Below, piece by piece: positions 56,205 through 64,000 of a DNA stretch of 64,000 nucleotides (position 1 is its first letter; each line of letters begins with the position of its first letter). The position numbers and the translations under genes were made by a program. Source of the DNA: Delphinapterus leucas (Eukaryota; Chordata; Mammalia; Artiodactyla; Monodontidae); contig NW_022098043.1 in assembly GCF_002288925.2 (NCBI RefSeq), positions 7,516,732-7,580,731 of the forward strand. Reading direction: 5' to 3'. The notes below the pieces were generated by a model. That model made no database searches and was not told the DNA's origin. It worked only from the letters and a program-made list of their open reading frames with translations.

Positions 56205-56410
56205 GGGACTTCCCTGTTGGCGCAGTGGCTGGGAGTCCGCCTGCCGATGCAGGGGACGTGGGTTCGTGCCCTGGTCTGGGAAGATCCCACATGCCGCTGA
56301 GCGGCTGGGCCTGTAAGCCGTGGCCGCTGAGCCTGCGCGTCCGGAGCCTGTGCTCCGCAGTGGGAGAGGCCACAACAGTGAGAGGCCCGTGTACTGCAAA
56401 AAAAAAAAAA
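56205..56410 (+). mobile_element. short CHR-type SINE in the ERV, + strand
   Basis: GGGACTTCCCTGTTGGCGC to a poly-A tail. AAAAGGTTTATCTA is duplicated exactly (56191-56204 and 56411-56424). Confidence 0.95.
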
Positions 56411-56460
56411 AAAAGGTTTATCTAGAACCATTTATCTATCCATATCCCTTCAATTCACTT

Positions 56461-56514
56461 TTTTTAATTTAATTTTTTTTATTGCTTTACATTGTTGTTA
56501 GTTTCTGCTGTACA
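56461..56514 (-). mobile_element. 54-bp L1 3'-end stub
   Basis: T-rich tail then 'attgctttacattgttgttagtttctgctgtaca', the inverted last bases of L1. TCAATTCACTT is duplicated exactly (56450-56460 and 56515-56525). Confidence 0.92.
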
Positions 56515-56525
56515 TCAATTCACTT

Positions 56526-58369
56526 GTTTTTAACAGCCGTGCTTATTTAGACCACTCATGAAAAATTTTATCTTACCAAGTTATTTTTCTTGCTGACAAA
56601 TTTTTTTTAGCACCATGAACTTATTTGATCTGTAAGATAACATGAACTAATCTGACCAGTAAACCCAACTAGAATGAAAATTGTATGCCTGCATTATTTT
56701 CAGTCTTGATAACTCCAAAGACATGCCTGTTTTAATTAAAACAACAACCTTAAGCTAGCTTTCATTTACTAAAATTTAAACCTAGATAGCGTGAACCTGA
56801 AAAGCATTTTGGGTTAGTTTATGTAATATTTCTTTAACTCACATAAGCACTTGTTTATTTTTAAGAGCTCTCTTACAGATTAATTTTGGCAGTACCACTT
56901 GGAAATACAAAAGTAAGAAAAAACAACCCACACATCTACAACACAGATATACACATGAATAAAGACACATGAAAATATAGACAGATGCAAAGGGACCTTA
57001 TGGTTTCATTTTAAATTTTAGCTAAGTCTCAGATACAAACTCAAAAGAATACTTAGATCCAAATTGTGTTTGCATGCTATCAGGTTCCATGCTTTCAGGT
57101 TCCTTTTAAGATCTGTTTTTCAAGTCAGTTTGTCTTTTAGAAGACAAATTGCATACCAAAGAATACATGACTTTGTCTCCTAAGAGGTTTAGAATCCTCT
57201 TTTAAGGTCCTCCTTAAGGTGGGTTTATCTAAAACAAATGTTCCTCCTTTTGAACACGTTGGGTGACTTACCAGAAGTCTCAACAAAAACAGAAACAGAA
57301 AGTAAGATGTCTCCTAGGAGTTTTGGAGTGTATTTGTCTGTTATCAAAATCTAGGGCAATTGCTGTTTAAATCTTTTCTTCTAGTTATTTGCTGAAGTTA
57401 ACTTAGAAACAGTAAACAGGGATTTAGCATTTGGATCCTCAGAGGTTCCAATTTTAAAAGTATAGGTTTTCACAGAGGAGGAGAGAGGAAGATGGTATGG
57501 GGGCACAGCTTGAGCACAAGGTGGCTGCTGGGATGGAGTCTGAGACAGGGGTCAGAGAAGACAAAGATGATGATGCCTGAGACAAAGAAATTGGAGGAGG
57601 GGAACCCAAGGAGCATGAAGCTTTGGAAGCCATTTTGTTCTTTTCTAGTATTTTTTGTTTTGGTTAATTTAGAAGCACAATCTTGCAAAGAGACAATTTT
57701 AGGGTTTTGCACATGTTTGGAAACCTCCAGGTATCAACAAAAATAAATACACCATTTGTTTTGCTTAATTTTAGAACTGTGTTCCTCCAATTTAGCCTTA
57801 AGAAAAATGAGTTCGAAGAGATGGAAAGTTTCCCATAATGGTCATTGTAATTCTGAATTTCTTTTAGTTTTTTTGGACCACTTAGTTAAAAATGTGAACG
57901 GGGGGCCCATAGTTTTTAAACATGAAACCCCCCAAAGAAGGGCCTCCCTCAGAGCATTTAGATGACTGGGATCCCATTTCCCAAAGTTCTCCTGGAAACC
58001 CAAGAAAGTTGCTACAGTTCTACTCTGGATTCCAAAAGTCATAAAACAAATTCTTGGATCCCAGTTAGCTCCATCTCCCAAAGAACCTTGCTGCCACGTG
58101 GTCCAGAAAACAACTCTGAGTACATACCAAGGATGAAGACTTGGACTAGAAAGGATGAAACCTTTCTCCTGAAAGAGCAAAACCGTTCCGGTTCCTGAAT
58201 AAAGTTGGAGAGCTCAAAATGAAAAAAGACCAAAGTTCAGGAATCTGAGAGGAGACTCACCAAACCAAAAGCAGGCGGTGACTCACAGAAGCAGTGAGCA
58301 CAAGGGGCTCAGTGCGGGTACCTCGCTCGTTTCCACAAGCCGTCATCTCTCAGGGTTCACCTCCTTCAT
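56526..58369 (-). other. ERV 5' internal region (leader and unidentified sequence)
   Basis: Sequence between the stub and the primer site. The minus frame 57842-58180 (112 residues) and 57470-57712 lie where leader/gag would be, but I see no matrix, capsid or zinc-knuckle motif. Confidence 0.5.
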
Positions 58370-58387
58370 ATCCTACTTCTGACATCA
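58370..58387 (-). promoter_or_regulatory. ERV primer-binding site, tRNA-Leu-like
   Basis: The minus strand reads TGATGTCAGAAGTAGGAT, four bases from the LTR. A TGGTGTCAG-type site pairs with the 3' end of tRNA-Leu (CAA); the differences are G-to-A changes only. Confidence 0.75.
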
Positions 58388-58391
58388 AATA

Positions 58392-58824
58392 AGTCAACTT
58401 TAATAATTTAAGTTACCTTAGCAGCAAAAGCAGGTTTATTCAGGAATAGCCAGAGGAATTCCAGTTCAGGAAATGCAAGCTGTGGCGCAGACCATAGGCA
58501 AATCCAAGAAACAAGGAAGGGGAGCTTGGGCAAAGGGGGAGTTGGGAAGGGCTGTGAGAACCAAAGAGTCCATCGAAGGAAGCTGGGAGTCCAAAGTACA
58601 GAGGCTTTTCATTGGTTGGGCTGCTACAGCCTCTGGCTGGACTGTCGTGGAGTGGAGAGATCTTTTCTTTTTTCTGCTGGAGAGTCGAGGTACCTTCCTA
58701 TTGGAGATGGTGGCTGTGGCTCTTCCTATTTGGAGCAATTGATGATGCTTGGCAGGGCATGAGAGCTCCCCCTACAGGTCTGTCCTGACTCCAGTTTTAG
58801 CTGAGGTTTCTTTAATTAATTCCA
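58392..58824 (-). repeat. ERV 5' LTR
   Basis: Partner of 50524-50951. Its inverted AATAAA is at about 58436 (GGTTTATTCAGG). It has an extra CTACAGCCTCTGG-type segment near 58621 not present in the 3' LTR and ends AATTCCA. Confidence 0.9.
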
Positions 58825-59116
58825 TACTGCAAACCTTCAATTTGTTAAAACCTTCAATTTGTTAAATTTGTTTCACAATATCTATGAAGTGCAATAAAGT
58901 GAAGCACAATAAAACGAGGTATGCCTGTACTTTAAATAATCTCCAGGTTACTTATGATGCCTAATACAGTGTAAATGCTGTGTGGATAGTTGCCAGCGTG
59001 CAGCAAATTCAAGTTCTGCTTTTTGGAACTTTCTGAAATCTTTTTCTCCAAGTATTTTTGACCCACAGTTAGTCAAATCTGTGGATATAGAATCCATAGA
59101 TGCTGAGAGCTGACCT

Positions 59117-59894
59117 TACACCAAATGTCTCCGTTTTTATATTGACTACAAGTTGAAATTTTGAGTATATTGGGTTAAATAACATATATTACTAAAATTA
59201 ATTTTACATGTTTATTTTTACTTTTTCTAATGTGGATACCAGAAATTTTAAAATTACTTATGTGACTTGTATGTGTGTTCAAGAGCACTAGTTCACCTCT
59301 GGTTGCCACCTAGAACTGCTCTTTCTTTGAACTTGACATCTGCATTTTCTTTGACCTCAGCCGCCTACATCTCCCTTTCCCATGGTTAGTCCTGTTGTAC
59401 CTGTTTTGCAGCCTACGCCCTTTAATTCTGTCATCCCTTTCTATTCTCAATATGACAAGCCCCTTCCCGCCTTCACATTCCATTTGTTTAGCTTTGATCT
59501 TATCATTAATCATTATTAACCCTTAGTTCCCTTTCTTTCCTCAATTTCTGTATTTTGCCAGTTTCCATCCCTGACTCAATCTAACCAAGCAAGTGTTTTC
59601 CTCTATTCTGGCTCCCTGGATGAAGGTTTCTGCTGTAGGGATTAAAATACCTTTTTGCTGATATACTTTATTAAGAATTTATGATTTCTTAGTACAGCTA
59701 GACTAAGCTGTAACTTCGCTGTTGGGTAATCCTACTAATCATCATTAACTGATTTCCGGTTATGTCCTGCTTTGTACTTTCACCTGCAACAGGCTGGCCA
59801 CCAACAGCCTGATACGCTGTACAGCTCCCGAAGTTATGCATTGTGTCAGTCCTGCTTCTCCATTTCTAATCCTTCTACTTACTTATTTTTGAAG
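59117..59894. other. unique intronic DNA
   Basis: No exon or confident repeat. Confidence 0.4.
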
Positions 59895-60130
59895 CACCTA
59901 CAGTTTTAATAATTATCATGAAATATATAATTGTATAAAAGAATATATTACAACATGTTCAGTTTGAAAGAATAATAAAATAACTGACCACCACTCACCT
60001 TAAAAAAATAAGTTATCAGTATCTTTGAAGCCCTCCTGTACTTCTCCTTTAACCCACCCCACTCTGTCTTTACAGGTAACCATTATCCTGAATATTATGT
60101 TAATTGATATTTTGTTTCATCTCTTGTGTT
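59895..60130 (-). mobile_element. L1M 3' UTR fragment
   Basis: 'aactgaccaccactcaccttaaaaaaataagttatcagtatctttgaagccctcctgt' and 'aggtaaccattatcctgaat' are inverted L1M landmarks. Confidence 0.78.
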
Positions 60131-60939
60131 TGTTTCTCTCTGCTTTCATTGGTATCAGCAGATTGAGATTCACATTCTGAATTAGCCATTGTGTAGGTGA
60201 CCTTGGGCAAGTTACTTTACTTCCTCTGAACATGTTTTCTGTTTTAAAAAAGATTTACTTCATAGAGGTTTTGTATAATTAACGTAGATATGTGCCTGGC
60301 TGAAGAGACTCTCCATAAAGGGAGCTTGCATTTCATCCTTCAGAAACTACATCTTCCTACTTTAAAGATTCATTTTCTTTTCCCTGTCTCATGAAATTTG
60401 GTCCTGTACCTTAGGTGAACTCATCTACTCGTGTGGCAAGGAGTTAGTTTTATGCTGCTGATCACACCTGTGTTCTATACATGTCTAATAACTCTGTACA
60501 CCTTTGTACCTGGGGTTTTCTTTGACAGTTAAAACTCAACATAATACAGTTGAATTGATCACTTTTTCATCCAAAGCAGAGAAAACAGCTAATGCAAAGA
60601 CATTAGGAGAAAATAAACTTGGTATGTTTGAGGGAAGTAGGTGAGGCCAATGTGGCAGAAGAGTAATGGGATATGAGATGAGGTCCAAGAGGTGGCCTGA
60701 TCATTTTTAGCTCTTCATGCATCCTGAGCTACCCAATCCTCAAACCTTGGTGCTTTCTTACCACTTACATCTAGTGACTTAGAAGTCCTGCTATTTCAGT
60801 ATACCAGTTATTTTGAAATATGCCTCCTTTGTCTAGATTCATCATGGTAGACCAGACCCTTATCATCATGTACCTAGACTATAACAAAGCTACCTAACTG
60901 GTAACCCTGATGTGGATCCTTTTCTCCAGGACTCCATAT
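60131..60939. other. unique intronic DNA, weak MIR/L2 words
   Basis: A MIR-like phrase lies at about 60195-60235 ('gtgaccttgggcaagttactttacttcctctgaac'), and L2-like words near 60720-60900. No exon. Confidence 0.45.
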
Positions 60940-61450
60940 TATTGTAATAGTCCTTTTCATTAAACAAATCCAATGATATTGCTGCCCTGTTCAAAATATC
61001 TTGGGGTTCCTTTTAAGATAAAGTCCTTACATATCTTGACATATCTTTTTAATTCAGCCCTAATCTAATTCTGTGGCCATACTGGCTCACCCACCCCTAT
61101 GCGCTGGCATCACTGACCTATTCAGAGTTCAGCAGACTTTTCCATTTTCCAGGTTTTTGTGTTTCTGTTACACTTTTTGTTTTGCTAACACATTGTGCTC
61201 CTCTCCTCATATGGCCGACTGCTCCCCTACATTCCCATCCCTTGTTGAACTGTGGTGACCGGTGGAGGCTCTCTGGAAATCTTCTTCCAGGAGGAATTAA
61301 TCAGGTTTTGCTTTGCTTCTTGATATGTTATTCACACTCTTTAAAGCACTTTCTGTATTATTTTACAGCTGAGTTAGGTAAGTTGTCAATTCCTTGAGCA
61401 CAGGAACCATGTCTTTTCAACTTTCTCTTCAGGACTTCTGTTGGTGCTGG
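60940..61450 (+). repeat. L2 LINE fragment
   Basis: 'tgctgccctgttcaaaatatcttggggttccttttaagataaagtcc' through 'tccttgagcacaggaaccatgtctttt' follows the L2 3' region in order. Confidence 0.65.
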
Positions 61451-62540
61451 GGAAAATAAATTGAGTTGCTGCATTTTAAAAAATGTATGGTGTGAGAATT
61501 AATTTCATTCAAAAAAAAGTTTTTGTGTGCTTAATATTTTTCATTGACGGTACTACTAAATAGCATCCTCAAGGAAAGAAAATCTAAAGCAATTTGACTT
61601 TGAGGCCTTATTAACTGTAGTTGAGGTCAAGAATGTAGACTGTGTCATTCAGGGATACTTTGGAAGGAAAACCTAGGGGATGTATTGGTCATGTCCAAAA
61701 AAGCATAAGCTGTGTGAACAGTGCAGTGGTTAAGTACCTCCATGTCAACTGGAGAGACATGTTTTTCTCCAGAGTAGACTGGCCTAATTGAGATGTTTGC
61801 CAGCCTAATTAGCCTCCTGTTTTTGCTTGTCTTTGTTTTTGTATTGTCAGGAACATTGGTGTGTTAATTGGGGTGGGGGGAGAGCTATGTGATTCTTAAA
61901 ATGAGCTTTCTCATAAACTGGTCGATATTATTGAGGGAAGGATTTAAGGGAATTGTAGCTTATTAGTGGGAATGGGAGAAGCCAAGTGTTGTAGTGAGAC
62001 AGAAATTTCCACTGAGTTACTGGGAGCAGGAAGGCTATTGGTGGGTGACTCAGCTGTTTTCTAAACCTGTCTCATGTGATAGAGTGTGCATGATGTCTGT
62101 TTATTATCGGCAGAGTAAGTACTAAGGGAGTCACATTACACAGCAGGCATAATATTTATTTAACCAGCTCAGTGATGATCTAAAAATAGCTTGTAGGGGA
62201 TTTTTGTTTTCTTACTACATTTAGCATCCCAAGATAGAAGAATCATAATGCAGACCCACTGATGAGTGTTCTCCCTTGTAGATAACTTTGAAATTATAGT
62301 TGGCCAGTACTATTTTACTTCTTTCAATGTAAATATGAAAGCTTTGATATTTAAATAAAAGGTTAGGAAAAGAAGATAGCCTTCTAATTATCCAGAAAAT
62401 AATTCTGCACAATTACACTTTAGCTTGTATTCTGGACAAATACTCCTTTTCGGTGCTTCAGGGTCATCATTGAGGTATTTATGTATGAAATTTTTATGTA
62501 CGAACTTTTCCTTTTTGTGAAGTTAAAGCACATGCTTTTT
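61451..62540. other. unique intronic DNA
   Basis: No repeat or exon recognised in about 1.1 kb. Confidence 0.45.
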
Positions 62541-62747
62541 TTTTTTTTTTTTTTTGCGGTACGCAGGCCTCTCACTGTTGTGGCCTCTCCCGCTGCGGAG
62601 CTCAGGGTCCAGACGCGCAGGCTCCGCGGCCATGGCTCACGGGCCCATCTGCTGCGTGGCATGTGGGATCTTCCCGGACCGGGGCACGAACCCGTGTCCC
62701 CTGCATCGGCAGGTGGACTCTCAACCGCTGCGCCACCAGGGAAGCCC
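62541..62747 (-). mobile_element. short CHR-type SINE
   Basis: Inverted, with a long T run, GCGGTACGCAGGCC to CCACCAGGGAAGCCC. GCACATGCTTTTT is duplicated exactly. Confidence 0.95.
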
Positions 62748-64000
62748 GCACATGCTTTTTTGAAATAGAAATGTTAGTGATGTATATTTGCTGGATTTTA
62801 TTAATATCAACTTAGGATATTTGTAGTGTTACTCTGATATTCTTGATTTACTCACCTTGTACTCAGGGCTGGCACCAGTGGGTACTGTAATTAAGTCTTT
62901 CAGTGTGTCAAAATGTGATTATTATTATTACCCTGTGTACCTATTTACATGCTTGGCTCTGAAAGAGAAAGCACTTGGGAGCCTGAGCATATCTAGTAAT
63001 CATAATCTTCTTATTTGTCTGGGAGGCAGTGAGTCACTGTGATTAATTCTTTTTGACATTTGAGTGTTGCTTTTCGAGGTACAGCATATGAACTTGAGTC
63101 TGAGATTATTTCGAAAGGGAAAGGAAAAATGGATTCATTAGGAAGAAATAATGCCAGCATTCTGTTTACAGGAATGTTTAAGTGGGAATATTTAATTAGT
63201 CTAGTAGTCTATAAGATTACATTACTTACAGTGCTTGATACTATGGGAAACACATACCTTTTTATGGTGGATGAAAAAAATGACTTGTGCATTAAACAGT
63301 TATTGCACTGTTTTAATTTGCTTCATTCGTTTCAAAAAAATATTAAGGAAACATGAGAAGGTTTGTTTTTATTTTGAATATTTACTGGGATTTCTCTTTT
63401 AGCATCTTTTTACTTGGTGCAGTCATTAGGAATTTAATATACCTGGAAGGACATACCTTCTAATTCACTCTGTGTAAATGGTACTGACTTGAACCCCATT
63501 TGAAAGTAATTCCAGCAATTGCACTGGCTATTTGTGGTTCCATATCTGACCTGTCGCAGTAGATAAATGAAAAAATTGGTTGTTTCTCAGTGTTAAAATT
63601 GTCTGGGCCTGAAAATCTAAGGTTCAGCCATGGTGCTTGGGCATGTTCCAGAGAAGAAGTTACAAAAGGATATCAAGTAAACTCAGCTATTCCACAGCAG
63701 ATAAATTCAGATTTGGGAAAAGAGAAAGTGGTTCTCCACTTCTTGTAAGATTGACAGTTAGTGGCAACAGATGTCTCACTGAACCCTGAATGACATGCAG
63801 AAACAATGTTTTCCTCTGTAATGGAGGAATTATTTCTATTTCCTATGGTCATTTGTAGTGTTTCTTTGATGATGTCCAGTGTGGTGAGGGGGAATTTTTT
63901 TTTGTTTTCATTTAAAACCTCTTTATGAGGTAGTTGAATATATATTCTGCCTGGGTCTGATTCTCTGTGTTACTCTCCTTCCTTGGAAATAAAAGATAAG
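62748..64000. other. unique intronic DNA to window end
   Basis: No repeat recognised. The 98-residue frame at 63060-63356 is the longest non-repeat open frame here, but it has AT-driven composition, no splice signals in phase and no family resemblance. Confidence 0.45.

Larger units (their letters stand above)
50524..58824 (-). mobile_element. endogenous retrovirus, third shell (5' LTR at right)
   Basis: Two related LTRs bound about 7.4 kb of internal sequence. Reading on the minus strand: LTR, primer-binding site (58387-58370), leader, AT-rich tract, integrase C-terminal remnant (about 53120-52914), env remnant (about 52880-50970), polypurine tract (50964-50954), LTR. The Env-like pieces suggest a gammaretrovirus-like (class I) relative. 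No gag, protease or reverse-transcriptase motif could be found, so the copy appears non-autonomous or heavily deleted. Later hits: SINEs at 52291, 52515 and 56205, and L1 pieces at 54891 and 56461. Every reading frame is broken. Confidence 0.85.
49928..58927 (-). mobile_element. Tigger1-like transposon, second shell
   Basis: Left part 49928-50523: AGGCATACTTTGGAGATACTGC...'ttatgtttacactatacagtagtc' and 'acataccttaattcaaaaatactttatt'. Right part 58825-58927: 'aaaccttcaatttgttaaa' to ACGAGGTATGCCTG. These are Tigger1 terminal sequences with inverted GGCATAC/GTATGCC ends and TA at 49926-49927 and 58928-58929. The transposase middle is absent, so it is an internally deleted copy. A 17-bp duplication (CCTTCAATTTGTTAAA) sits at 58833-58864. 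Confidence 0.85.
49790..59116 (+). mobile_element. MER2-like (pogo/Tigger) transposon, outer shell of nest
   Basis: The left part, 49790-49927, reads CAGTTGTCTCTTGGTATCTGC...'gatgctt...ttatataaaatggtatagcgtctgcgtataatctatgcacgtcctt'. The right part, 58928-59116, continues 'ctttaaataatctccaggttacttatgatgcctaatacagtgtaaatgctg' and ends at an inverted terminus 'gctgagagctgacc'. TA lies outside both ends. Together they make one element of about 325 bp with 9 kb inserted. Confidence 0.8.

Noticed and set aside
63060..63356. 98-residue open frame near the window end
   Set aside because: No in-phase splice signals, no recognisable domain, AT-driven amino acid content.
1..64000. A novel multi-gene biological system
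   Set aside because: Apart from one exon, the coding signals all trace to L1, ERV or SINE sequence; I see no clustered unknown genes that would support such a claim.

Overview
The window is mammalian nuclear DNA, almost certainly from a cetacean (whale, dolphin or porpoise). About 28 tRNA-derived SINEs of the cetartiodactyl CHR type are scattered over both strands; their + sense copies begin GGGACTTCCCTGGTGG. The short subtype whose far end reads CGGTACGCGGGCC is typical of cetaceans as I know them. L1 is active-looking to ancient, and I recognised no BovB or Bov-A element, which argues against a ruminant. No prokaryotic gene, operon or CRISPR array is present.

Only one piece of a cellular gene is visible: a 129-bp exon at 29085-29213 on the + strand. 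It has a consensus acceptor and donor, phase 0 at both ends, and encodes 43 Pro/Ser/Thr-rich residues ending in PGHASSPGLSQ. This resembles the start of eIF4G1 (PAPSPGLPQ) and best fits an early cassette exon of EIF4G3 (eIF4G-II). On that reading the rest of the window is two very large 5' introns, which would explain the lack of other exons. The gene name rests on remembered paralogue similarity, not a search.

Layout: 1-5350 holds unique intron with SINEs, an ERV LTR, MER5A, MIR and L2. 5365-11612 is one near full-length L1 on the - strand, with a SINE and an L1 stub inside it. 11630-25700 is unique DNA with SINEs, MaLR-type and other LTRs, L2 and old L1 relics. 25735-27430 is a 5'-truncated L1. 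27430-30750 is mostly unique and carries the exon. 30750-31940 is an unidentified repeat with an internal duplication. 32000-49700 mixes SINEs, MIR, MLT1A, two kinds of hAT element and LTRs. 49790-59116 is a Russian-doll nest: a MER2-like DNA transposon split by a Tigger1-like transposon, split by an endogenous retrovirus, itself hit by an L1, an L1 stub and three SINEs. 59117-64000 is mostly unique with L1M and L2 relics.

Nothing here proves a new biological system. The best second-look items are the candidate eIF4G3 exon with a SINE 63 bp past its donor; the dated nest and its ERV, which keeps a primer-binding site, polypurine tract, integrase tail and env remnants but no recognisable gag or RT; several perfect long inverted repeats; and a 30-bp SINE stub with full target-site duplications. 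Unless stated otherwise, repeat boundaries are read by eye and are good to about 10 bp.
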